Shown: in pieces, positions 27,815-30,740 of the stretch
Numbering within the stretch: position 1 is the first letter of the stretch
Layout: each line of letters opens with the position of its first letter
IMG/VR virus record: IMGVR_UViG_3300020459_000046
Coordinates: 1-30,740 of that record
DNA from: a virus
Strand: one strand, 5' to 3'
DNA: 30,740 nt
Translations under genes and position numbers: made by a program
The notes under the pieces: generated by a model
Told to the model about the DNA's origin: nothing
The model's input: only the letters and a program-made list of their open reading frames with translations
Databases searched by the model: none

Positions 27815-27820
27815 AGTATA
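27815..27820 (-). promoter_or_regulatory. -10 box TATACT for the ArdA-like gene
   Basis: Minus-strand TATACT lies 26 bp upstream of the ATG at 27788, just after the terminator hairpin of the previous gene. No -35 box and no 22-bp palindrome are seen at the expected distance, so this unit may be controlled differently from its neighbours. Confidence 0.55.
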
Positions 27821-27821
27821 A

Positions 27822-27846
27822 TGGAAAAGGGGCAGTTGCCTACCCC
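27822..27846 (-). terminator. intrinsic terminator after the 60-aa gene
   Basis: Minus-strand AGGGG-T-AG pairs with CT-G-CCCCT around GCAA, followed by TTTTCC. It lies 16 bp beyond the stop of the 60-residue gene and directly before the next -10 box. Confidence 0.7.
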
Positions 27847-27862
27847 TGAAATGTTAAGAAAA

Positions 27863-28045
27863 TCAGTCTTTGTCGCTGATGTTCCAATGTCCTGCAGGAT
27901 GGGACTTGAATTCCCAGTTCTGCTCTTGTAAACTTCTTAATGCTGCCATAACTGCTTTATCCTTCTTTGCTGTTTCATTCATTAGAACAGCACCGCCAAA
28001 TTCAGGAGTGAGGTCAGATTTAAAAGTCATTTGTTTCTTATTCAT
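27863..28045 (-). CDS. small hypothetical protein (60 aa)
   Basis: The frame starts at ATG 28043-28045 with MNKKQMTFKSDLTPEFGGAV and ends in SHPAGHWNISDKD. I do not recognise a family. The -10 box TATAAT ends only 6 bp before this ATG, so the mRNA would be leaderless. The internal ATG at 28028-28030 (MTFKSDLT, 55 residues), preceded by AAGAAA, is an equally good start with a short leader. The gene is closed by an intrinsic terminator. Confidence 0.65.
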   Translation of the reverse strand: MNKKQMTFKSDLTPEFGGAVLMNETAKKDKAVMAALRSLQEQNWEFKSHPAGHWNISDKD

Positions 28046-28051
28046 ATTCTT

Positions 28052-28057
28052 ATTATA
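28052..28057 (-). promoter_or_regulatory. -10 box TATAAT for the 60-aa gene
   Basis: Minus-strand TATAAT followed by AAG lies 31 bp from the palindrome at 28089-28110. No clear -35 box is visible. Confidence 0.65.
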
Positions 28058-28088
28058 AGCACAGATATTTGATAGTGGTGTGTCAGTT

Positions 28089-28110
28089 GTGCCAGTTCAT
28101 AAAGTGGCAT
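28089..28110. promoter_or_regulatory. 22-bp palindromic element, copy 2 (divergent)
   Basis: GTGCCAGTT, CATA, AAGTGGCAT. A TGTCAGTT half site lies directly to its left. It stands between a minus-strand -10 box 31 bp away (28052-28057) and a plus-strand -10 box TAGAAT 30 bp away (28141-28146). Confidence 0.8.
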
Positions 28111-28133
28111 AGTGTCTCTCTATTTCAAATTTT

Positions 28134-28162
28134 AATAGGTTAGAATGAAGATAGAACCTATT
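28134..28162. repeat. 8-bp inverted repeat
   Basis: AATAGGTT at 28134-28141 and AACCTATT at 28155-28162 can pair across 13 bases. It overlaps the proposed plus-strand -10 box and start site and may affect that transcript. Confidence 0.5.
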
Positions 28163-28211
28163 TTAGGGAATGAGTAGACAAAAAAAAGAGGGTTTAAAAC
28201 CCTGCTTTTTT
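28141..28211 (+). ncRNA. candidate plus-strand short RNA A (promoter to terminator)
   Basis: A plus-strand -10 TAGAAT at 28141-28146 would start transcription near 28153 and reach the terminator at 28189-28211, giving about 55-60 nt. The RNA would begin with a small hairpin (CCTA-TTT-TAGG), pass through an A-rich linker with GTAGACAAAAA and end in the terminator. There is no start codon with a useful frame. The same order of parts is seen in candidates B and C. The -35 region is weak. It is also antisense to the last codons of the 90-residue gene. Confidence 0.45.
28180..28211. terminator. bidirectional terminator with a stop codon in the stem
   Basis: AGGGTTT pairs with AAACCCT at 28189-28203. 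On the minus strand it is followed by a run of T, and on the plus strand by TGCTTTTTT. The TAA stop of the 90-residue minus-strand gene (28194-28196) is inside the hairpin, so no spare bases are used. Confidence 0.85.
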
Positions 28212-28466
28212 AATGATGTTTAAAAACCTTTGCCTTTTTGTTTGGCGGGTTGCAACATATTTGTAAGTTCTTTTGTTGAACTTAACCTCTTTAACCTTTC
28301 CAGTTTTTACAAGGTTTTCTCTTATCATTGCTCTGTGACCATCCTTTCTATACTCTAAGTAATTGAATGATGGATGAGTTCTGTCAATGATCTCAGTTAA
28401 TGTGAGTCCTCCAGCGTGTGACTCAATTGCTTTAAGAATTGTTCTACTTGTTGGGAAGTTTTTCAT
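28194..28466 (-). CDS. possible winged-helix small protein (90 aa)
   Basis: I start at ATG 28464-28466 (MKNFPTSRTILKAIES); an earlier ATG pair at 28500-28505 lies within or upstream of the -10 box at 28494-28499 and cannot be used by that promoter. The sequence SRTILKAIESHAGGLTLTEI, then HRAMIRENLVKTGKVKEVKF and a final strand RTYKYVATRQ looks like helix-turn-helix followed by a wing, ending in a basic tail. It is the best candidate in the block for a DNA-binding regulator. No named family is recognised. Confidence 0.6.
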   Translation of the reverse strand: MKNFPTSRTILKAIESHAGGLTLTEIIDRTHPSFNYLEYRKDGHRAMIRENLVKTGKVKEVKFNKRTYKYVATRQTKRQRFLNIIKKAGF

Positions 28467-28493
28467 TTGGGAGTTATGTAACTTGTTATTAAT

Positions 28494-28499
28494 ATAATA
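28494..28499 (-). promoter_or_regulatory. -10 box TATTAT for the 90-aa gene
   Basis: Minus-strand TATTAT, overlapped by TATATT, lies 30 bp from the palindrome at 28530-28551 and 27 bp before the chosen ATG. It decides the start of the gene. Confidence 0.6.
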
Positions 28500-28529
28500 C
28501 ATCATTGACTGTGCTTGTCTGTGTCAGTT

Positions 28530-28551
28530 GTGCCAGTTTAATAAGTGGCAC
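28530..28551. promoter_or_regulatory. 22-bp palindromic element, copy 3 (divergent)
   Basis: GTGCCAGTT, TAAT, AAGTGGCAC. A TGTCAGTT half site lies directly to its left, as in copy 2. A minus-strand -10 is 30 bp to the left and a plus-strand TATAAT is 30 bp to the right. Confidence 0.85.
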
Positions 28552-28559
28552 AAGATAGG

Positions 28560-28587
28560 ATGACTTTGGTTGCTGCTCCATTATAAT
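28560..28587 (+). promoter_or_regulatory. plus-strand promoter of short RNA B
   Basis: ATGACT (28560-28565), a 16-bp spacer and TATAAT (28582-28587), starting 8 bp after palindrome copy 3. There is no plus-strand protein gene downstream, but a terminator follows about 50 bp later. Confidence 0.65.
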
Positions 28588-28593
28588 AAGAGT

Positions 28594-28664
28594 AACAAAT
28601 CAAAGAGGTGCGGGGTAGCACTGATGACAAAAATCTTCGACACTCAGGGAGTCGTCTTTTTTTT
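28594..28664 (+). ncRNA. candidate plus-strand short RNA B (~70 nt)
   Basis: The segment lies between a good plus-strand promoter and an intrinsic terminator in a gap free of minus-strand genes. The predicted RNA has a 5' hairpin (GTGC-GGGGTA-GCAC), a linker TGATGACAAAAATC, the motif TTCGACACTC at 28636-28645 and the terminator. The motif recurs as ATTCGACACTC in candidate C. An ATG at 28624 opens a 14-codon frame running into the terminator T run; it has no good ribosome-binding site, so I prefer a non-coding RNA. Targets are unknown. Confidence 0.6.
28638..28664 (+). terminator. intrinsic terminator of short RNA B
   Basis: GACACTC pairs with GAGT-C-GTC, with one bulged C and loop AGG, followed by eight T residues on the plus strand. 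Confidence 0.75.
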
Positions 28665-28674
28665 ATAAAAGACC

Positions 28675-28700
28675 AAAAAAAGAGAGTCTTATGACTCTCT
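28675..28700 (-). terminator. intrinsic terminator of the 81-aa gene
   Basis: On the minus strand AGAGAGTC, loop ATAA, GACTCTCT, then seven T residues. The TAA stop of the 81-residue gene lies in the loop. It faces the terminator of RNA B, so the two transcripts converge and stop almost back to back. Confidence 0.9.
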
Positions 28701-28934
28701 TATATAAAAGGCGTCTTCGTAACACTGCGTCTGATGTAAGTCATTTAATGTTGCGATGCAGTTGTTCACTATGCGTCGTATGACTTGCCTGGTAGGCGTT
28801 GAGGCATAGTCCTCAGTAAATGGTGCATACTCCTTAATGATTCGGTTGACGCAAATGCTAACGTCGCTGGTTCCGATCTCTTCAACATCCGTGAACATAA
28901 AGTCAACATTGTCGGAGATGATTTCAAAAAGCAT
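28689..28934 (-). CDS. small hypothetical protein (81 aa)
   Basis: ATG at 28932-28934 gives MLFEIISDNVDFMFTDVEEI, then a helical part with TPTRQVIRRIVNNCIATLND and an end CYEDAFYIRES. I do not recognise a family. The stop is placed in the loop of its own terminator. A -10 TATAAT lies 22 bp upstream, 30 bp from palindrome copy 4. The leader is rich in AAC and AAA and lacks a Shine-Dalgarno sequence. Confidence 0.7.
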   Translation of the reverse strand: MLFEIISDNVDFMFTDVEEIGTSDVSICVNRIIKEYAPFTEDYASTPTRQVIRRIVNNCIATLNDLHQTQCYEDAFYIRES

Positions 28935-28956
28935 AACTGTTTTTGTTGTTGTTTTT

Positions 28957-28962
28957 ATTATA
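28957..28962 (-). promoter_or_regulatory. -10 box TATAAT for the 81-aa gene
   Basis: Minus-strand TATAAT followed by AAAAAC lies 30 bp from palindrome copy 4, with a terminator hairpin filling the interval. Confidence 0.65.
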
Positions 28963-28967
28963 GGAAA

Positions 28968-28992
28968 GTAAAGGGAGATTTAAACCTCCCTT
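28968..28992 (-). terminator. hairpin terminator between palindrome and -10
   Basis: AAGGGAG pairs with CTCCCTT at 28971-28992, followed on the minus strand by TTACTTTCC. It touches the palindrome on one side and the -10 box region on the other. It would end the 50-residue gene's transcript. Confidence 0.65.
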
Positions 28993-29014
28993 GTGACACT
29001 TTGTTTACTGGCAC
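28993..29014. promoter_or_regulatory. 22-bp palindromic element, copy 4
   Basis: Plus-strand GTGACACTT, TGTT, TACTGGCAC. On the minus strand it encodes the last two codons and the stop (CQ then TAA) of the 50-residue gene. The minus-strand -10 is 30 bp away. Confidence 0.8.
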
Positions 29015-29157
29015 ATTGCAAGGAATTTATCCATTGCTTGCTGCTTTGCTATTTGAACAGCATCACCATAAAAAGGTGAGTCGCCTTTAATGCCTATTTC
29101 CTCCAATGCCTCCTCAAATAAGTTTTCAAGGATTTCGGTGTTTACTGGGTGGGACAT
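29005..29157 (-). CDS. small hypothetical protein (50 aa)
   Basis: ATG at 29155-29157 to TAA at 29005-29007. The product begins MSHPVNTEILENLFEEALEE, has GDSPFYGDAVQIAKQQAM and ends KFLAMCQ. The acidic N-terminal helix pattern (ExLFEEALEEIG) resembles small cyanophage proteins I have seen, without known function. Its final codons and stop are made from palindrome copy 4. A -10 TACAAT lies 42 bp upstream of the start, giving a leader of about 35 nt. Confidence 0.68.
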   Translation of the reverse strand: MSHPVNTEILENLFEEALEEIGIKGDSPFYGDAVQIAKQQAMDKFLAMCQ

Positions 29158-29199
29158 AATTAAAAATCGGTTAGGGCGTTTCTTCGCCTTGTTGTCCTT

Positions 29200-29205
29200 A
29201 TTGTA
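29200..29205 (-). promoter_or_regulatory. -10 box TACAAT for the 50-aa gene
   Basis: Minus-strand TACAAT followed by AAGG lies 31 bp from palindrome copy 5. A weak hairpin (AAACCAC/GTGG-G-TTT) fills the interval at about 29206-29225 and may end the upstream transcript. Confidence 0.55.
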
Positions 29206-29236
29206 AACCCACTTTTAGTGGTTTGGGGTGTAGGTT

Positions 29237-29258
29237 GTGCCACTTTATGAACTGGACT
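29237..29258. promoter_or_regulatory. 22-bp palindromic element, copy 5 (divergent)
   Basis: GTGCCACTT, TATG, AACTGGACT. A minus-strand -10 lies 31 bp to the left and a plus-strand TATACT 31 bp to the right. Confidence 0.75.
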
Positions 29259-29267
29259 AATGTCCTG

Positions 29268-29295
29268 TTCATATTGTAAGATGGCATCGTATACT
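29268..29295 (+). promoter_or_regulatory. plus-strand promoter, antisense to two small genes
   Basis: TTCATA (29268-29273), a 16-bp spacer and TATACT (29290-29295). A transcript from here would begin near 29302 and run antisense to the 38- and 76-residue genes. No terminator was seen close downstream. Confidence 0.5.
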
Positions 29296-29314
29296 ATAGG
29301 GTCAAGGGACTGCA

Positions 29315-29431
29315 TTAGTAGTCTGTTGATGATTTTAAAAAGGTGTCGAAGTCTGTCTCTTGATCTTCTTGGATGCCCTCGTTAATGAGAGCATCTAAAG
29401 CAGAGTCAGCGTCAAATAAGAAGTCGTCCAT
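29315..29431 (-). CDS. very small acidic protein (38 aa)
   Basis: The ATG at 29429-29431 overlaps the stop of the 76-residue gene as TAATG, a classic re-initiation arrangement, and this decides the start. The product begins MDDFLFDADSALDALINEGI and ends TFLKSSTDY; it is strongly acidic. The longer frame opened at 29500 would run through the upstream gene in another frame. No family is recognised. Confidence 0.65.
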   Translation of the reverse strand: MDDFLFDADSALDALINEGIQEDQETDFDTFLKSSTDY

Positions 29432-29661
29432 TAGTTTGTAAGAATAAGACCGTCGAAGTATGCTTGTGGTTGCTCTTTGGCAAGGACACCGTCTAACCAC
29501 TTGTTAATATGGCGACTAGTGGTTGCTGACCACTTCTTAGAAGTTTTGTAGTAACCATTTTCGGTTAATGATGCCACGGGTGTCTCATAACTGAAAAGAA
29601 CTGACGTCCCGTTAGCGTAATCAATTTGGGTTTGATTGTTACCAAGTTTGCGGAGTTGCAT
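29431..29661 (-). CDS. DUF8033-like small protein (76 aa)
   Basis: I start at ATG 29659-29661 because AAAGGA lies at ribosome-binding distance before it; the longer start at 29715 lies upstream of the -10 box. The product begins MQLRKLGNNQTQIDYANGTS, continues VLFSYETPVAS and ends with a TTSRHINKWL segment and a polar tail. The pattern LRKLGNNQT, FSYxTPVA, GYYKT and TTxxHINKWL matches small cyanophage proteins I associate with DUF8033; the function is unknown. Its stop is coupled to the 38-residue gene. Confidence 0.75.
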   Translation of the reverse strand: MQLRKLGNNQTQIDYANGTSVLFSYETPVASLTENGYYKTSKKWSATTSRHINKWLDGVLAKEQPQAYFDGLILTN

Positions 29662-29676
29662 AAATGAATTCCTTTG

Positions 29677-29694
29677 AACTGATTTAATAATAAA
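29677..29694. repeat. 18-bp promoter-core direct repeat, copy 1
   Basis: The stretch AACTGATTTAATAATAAA (plus-strand reading) is identical to 29918-29935. It contains the minus-strand -10 TATTAT at 29687-29692 and the start-site region, and lies directly after a terminator hairpin. The -10 is 31 bp from palindrome copy 6. Confidence 0.75.
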
Positions 29695-29696
29695 AT

Positions 29697-29720
29697 GGAA
29701 AGGGGTATTTTTCAACCCCT
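29697..29720 (-). terminator. terminator between palindrome copy 6 and the next -10
   Basis: AGGGGT pairs with ACCCCT around 8 bases (29701-29720), followed on the minus strand by TTTCC. It begins 3 bp after palindrome copy 6 and ends just before the -10 region. Confidence 0.7.
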
Positions 29721-29723
29721 AGT

Positions 29724-29745
29724 GTGCCAGTTTAGATACTGGCAC
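29724..29745. promoter_or_regulatory. 22-bp palindromic element, copy 6
   Basis: GTGCCAGTT, TAGA, TACTGGCAC. On the minus strand it encodes the end of the 57-residue gene (S-A-S-I then TAA). The minus-strand -10 box is 31 bp away. Confidence 0.85.
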
Positions 29746-29905
29746 TTATTCGATCCCAAACTTCAGAGAATCGTGTAGAGTTGAAATTCTCATTCATTTC
29801 AGGATCTTCTTCAAAATCCTCATCCCATTTCTCTGGGAGATCGAATGTGTAAGCAATGCAAAAAACTTCATTGATTACTCTTAAATCTTCTTTGCTGAGA
29901 TTCAT
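29732..29905 (-). CDS. small acidic hypothetical protein (57 aa)
   Basis: ATG at 29903-29905 to TAA at 29732-29734. It begins MNLSKEDLRVINEVFCIAY and has an acidic centre (WDEDFEEDPEMNENF), ending RFSEVWDRISASI. I do not recognise a family. The last four residues and the stop are encoded by palindrome copy 6. The promoter -10 TATTAT lies at 29928-29933. Confidence 0.68.
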   Translation of the reverse strand: MNLSKEDLRVINEVFCIAYTFDLPEKWDEDFEEDPEMNENFNSTRFSEVWDRISASI

Positions 29906-29917
29906 TGGTTTGTTTGT

Positions 29918-29935
29918 AACTGATTTAATAATAAA
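29918..29935. repeat. 18-bp promoter-core direct repeat, copy 2
   Basis: Identical to 29677-29694. It contains minus-strand TATTAT at 29928-29933, 30 bp from palindrome copy 7, and serves the 57-residue gene. The repetition of palindrome, hairpin and this core at both places suggests a duplicated intergenic cassette. Confidence 0.75.
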
Positions 29936-29959
29936 CCCCCATCAGATGAAATGGGGGTT
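29934..29959 (-). terminator. strong hairpin terminator
   Basis: AACCCCCAT pairs with ATGGGGGTT over 9 bp with an 8-base loop, followed on the minus strand by TTATTATT. It ends the 80-residue gene and fills the space between palindrome copy 7 and the next -10. Confidence 0.8.
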
Positions 29960-29963
29960 ATGT

Positions 29964-29985
29964 GTGCCAGTTCTTAAACTGTCAC
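29964..29985. promoter_or_regulatory. 22-bp palindromic element, copy 7
   Basis: GTGCCAGTT, CTTA, AACTGTCAC. On the minus strand it encodes the last three codons (V-T-V) and TAA stop of the 80-residue gene. The minus-strand -10 box is 30 bp away. Confidence 0.85.
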
Positions 29986-30216
29986 CCAATCGGGTAATCC
30001 CCACCCTCCTAATGCCTCTTCTTTGCGATACATTAGGCGTTGATAGATTTTAATAATCTCTCTAAACTCTTCTATCGTTAAATCATCACCCTCCCAACTC
30101 TCAAGATAATCAATATTATCTGAATCAGGTGTGCCATCTATAAAAGTTGGGCAACTGCAAAAATCTCCATCAGGTGAGATCCAAAAAGTTCTTCCTAATA
30201 GTTCCGATTGAATCAT
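29974..30216 (-). CDS. small hypothetical protein (80 aa)
   Basis: ATG at 30214-30216 gives MIQSELLGRTFWISPDGDFC, then SCPTFIDGTPDSDNI, an acidic segment and LMYRKEEALGGWGLPDWVTV. No family is recognised; the first half is compatible with a short beta hairpin domain. The stop is contained in palindrome copy 7. The likely -10 (AATAAT) is 26 bp upstream. No Shine-Dalgarno sequence is seen. Confidence 0.65.
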   Translation of the reverse strand: MIQSELLGRTFWISPDGDFCSCPTFIDGTPDSDNIDYLESWEGDDLTIEEFREIIKIYQRLMYRKEEALGGWGLPDWVTV

Positions 30217-30242
30217 TTTTCAAGATTGCTTTGGTATGCCCT

Positions 30243-30248
30243 ATTATT
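30243..30248 (-). promoter_or_regulatory. -10-like AATAAT for the 80-aa gene
   Basis: Minus-strand AATAAT followed by AGGG is a weak -10, but it sits 31 bp from palindrome copy 8, the same distance as at the other copies. Confidence 0.45.
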
Positions 30249-30279
30249 GCTCATATTTCAGGGCAGTGCAATACTCAGT

Positions 30280-30301
30280 GTGCCAGTTTAAAAAGTGTCA
30301 C
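30280..30301. promoter_or_regulatory. 22-bp palindromic element, copy 8 (divergent)
   Basis: GTGCCAGTT, TAAA, AAGTGTCAC. A minus-strand -10-like box lies 31 bp to the left and a plus-strand TATAAT 30 bp to the right. Confidence 0.85.
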
Positions 30302-30309
30302 AAGGTCTG

Positions 30310-30337
30310 TTGATTTCCGTGTTGGTTGGACTATAAT
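30310..30337 (+). promoter_or_regulatory. plus-strand promoter of candidate RNA C
   Basis: TTGATT (30310-30315), a 16-bp spacer and TATAAT (30332-30337), starting 8 bp after palindrome copy 8. The same layout occurs after copies 3 and 9. Confidence 0.7.
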
Positions 30338-30343
30338 ATGTGT

Positions 30344-30410
30344 ATAAGAGGAAAGGAGCAGTGATGTAACTGCTAGATCAATATTCGACACTCCCCCTGC
30401 GATGAATTAT
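30344..30410 (+). ncRNA. candidate plus-strand short RNA C
   Basis: Downstream of a good plus-strand promoter the sequence can fold a 5' hairpin (GCAGT-GATGTA-ACTGC at 30358-30373) and then carries ATTCGACACTC at 30383-30393, which is shared with RNA B. An AAAGGAG ribosome-binding-like stretch precedes ATG TAA, a start immediately followed by a stop, so no protein is made there. No clear terminator was found and the 3' end is a guess. Confidence 0.45.
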
Positions 30411-30446
30411 TATTAGTAACAAACTGAAACAAATATTAATGCCTAT

Positions 30447-30468
30447 GTGACAGTCGACAAACTGGCAC
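30447..30468. promoter_or_regulatory. 22-bp palindromic element, copy 9
   Basis: GTGACAGTC, GACA, AACTGGCAC. A plus-strand TATTAT is 30 bp to the right. The minus-strand match at the expected place is too weak to claim. Confidence 0.8.
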
Positions 30469-30476
30469 AAGGTGGG

Positions 30477-30504
30477 TTGCTTTTTCTTTGGTTTCTGTTA
30501 TTAT
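30477..30504 (+). promoter_or_regulatory. plus-strand promoter after copy 9
   Basis: TTGCTT (30477-30482), a 16-bp spacer and TATTAT (30499-30504), starting 8 bp after the palindrome. The minus-strand TATAAT at 30500-30505 overlaps it, 31 bp from copy 10, so the two promoters would compete. Confidence 0.55.
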
Positions 30505-30505
30505 A
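30500..30505 (-). promoter_or_regulatory. minus-strand -10 TATAAT facing copy 10
   Basis: It lies 31 bp from palindrome copy 10 (30537-30558). No minus-strand protein gene starts directly downstream; a transcript would cross copies 9 and 8 toward the 80-residue gene. Confidence 0.45.
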
Positions 30506-30536
30506 TAAGTATCTGATTTAATTCGGAGACCCTGTT

Positions 30537-30558
30537 GTGCCAATTCATAAAGTGGCAC
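30537..30558. promoter_or_regulatory. 22-bp palindromic element, copy 10
   Basis: GTGCCAATT, CATA, AAGTGGCAC. It is followed only 13 bp later by copy 11. Confidence 0.85.
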
Positions 30559-30571
30559 ACAGTCTCTTGCT

Positions 30572-30593
30572 GTGCCAGTTCGCAAACCTGCAC
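30572..30593. promoter_or_regulatory. 22-bp palindromic element, copy 11
   Basis: GTGCCAGTT, CGCA, AACCTGCAC, with one changed position in the right arm. A plus-strand TATAAT is 31 bp to the right. Confidence 0.75.
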
Positions 30594-30601
30594 ATCAGGC
30601 G

Positions 30602-30630
30602 TTGCGTATGATATGCACATGTGTTATAAT
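30602..30630 (+). promoter_or_regulatory. plus-strand promoter at right edge
   Basis: TTGCGT (30602-30607), a 17-bp spacer and TATAAT (30625-30630), 8 bp after copy 11. It reads rightward out of the window into the short-repeat stretch. Confidence 0.65.
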
Positions 30631-30633
30631 GTA

Positions 30634-30697
30634 TGTGCGTATCTAGATGTGCCTGTGCATACTTGTGCGTATCTAGTGCATGTATATGTGCATCTAG
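30634..30697. repeat. short TGTGCGTATCTAG repeats
   Basis: TGTGCGTATCTAG occurs at 30634-30646 and 30664-30676, with a shortened TGTGCATCTAG at 30687-30697 and a final ATCTAG near 30732. The spacing is 30 and 23 bp. They begin immediately after the -10 box of the right-edge promoter, in the transcribed leader. Confidence 0.7.
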
Positions 30698-30740
30698 TTT
30701 GCAGTATATGAGAGAACAATCTCGAACTTAAATCTAGTTG

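Larger units (their letters stand above)
30217..30740. other. gene-free region rich in promoters and palindromes
   Basis: No convincing protein gene is present on either strand over more than 500 bp. The stretch holds four palindrome copies, three plus-strand promoters, one minus-strand -10 box, candidate RNA C and a set of short TGTGCGTATCTAG repeats at the right edge. It looks like a control region from which rightward transcripts start. Confidence 0.6.

Noticed and set aside
28467-28505. Longer N-terminus (MMYYINN...) for the 90-residue gene
   Set aside because: It would start within or upstream of the -10 box at 28494-28499; the internal ATG at 28464-28466 begins the conserved-looking helix.
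28624-28668. A 14-codon plus-strand frame in candidate RNA B
   Set aside because: No ribosome-binding site, and its 3' half is the terminator stem and T run.
29662-29715. Longer start for the 76-residue gene (MKNTPFHF...)
   Set aside because: It begins inside the terminator and upstream of the -10 box; AAAGGA supports the ATG at 29659-29661.
30410-30415. Minus-strand TAATAA at 31 bp from palindrome copy 9
   Set aside because: Too weak a -10 match to count as a promoter; not included in the 15 promoters.

Overview
This window looks like a stretch of a T4-like cyanophage genome (a marine cyanomyovirus of Synechococcus or Prochlorococcus). The sequence is AT-rich, and every convincing protein gene lies on the minus strand. 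The left two thirds is a baseplate operon in T4 order. The right third is a run of very small, tightly packed genes of the kind seen in cyanophage accessory regions. No tRNA, integrase, insertion sequence or CRISPR array was seen.

Layout, read along the minus strand from right to left. (1) 30740-26760 holds nine small genes: mostly unknown, plus one strongly acidic ArdA-like antirestriction candidate and one possible winged-helix protein. They are separated by short gaps that each pack a 22-bp palindrome, often a terminator hairpin, and a -10 box. Several palindromes also face plus-strand promoters that would make short non-coding RNAs. (2) 26700-21160 begins with two overlapping small genes, one AbrB-like. 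A strong sigma70-type promoter then leads into a carbohydrate module: GT-A glycosyltransferase, two conserved small proteins, a second glycosyltransferase-like protein, a cupin of the mannose-6-phosphate isomerase type, a nucleotidyltransferase-kinase fusion, a GatZ/KbaZ-like TIM-barrel protein, a HAD phosphatase and a small basic protein, closed by a strong terminator. Most of these genes overlap their neighbours. (3) 21144-1 is the late structural operon: gp25, gp6, a giant 4746-residue gp7, gp8 and a DUF4815 tail protein that runs off the left edge. T4-type late promoters (CATAAATA, TATAAATA) precede gp25 and gp8.

How they fit together: the left operon builds the baseplate wedge, with gp7 and gp8 greatly enlarged by beta-rich, probably surface-exposed insertions. 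The middle module could make and transfer an activated sugar or polyol onto virion or host glycans. The right block looks like early or middle host-takeover genes.

The most striking observation is the palindrome system at 27.1-30.6 kb. Eleven good copies of GTGCCAGTT-n4-AACTGGCAC lie 30 or 31 bp from a sigma70-like -10 hexamer, on one or both strands, giving 15 such promoters. This looks like a phage regulon with an upstream activator or operator site, and I do not know of a description of it.
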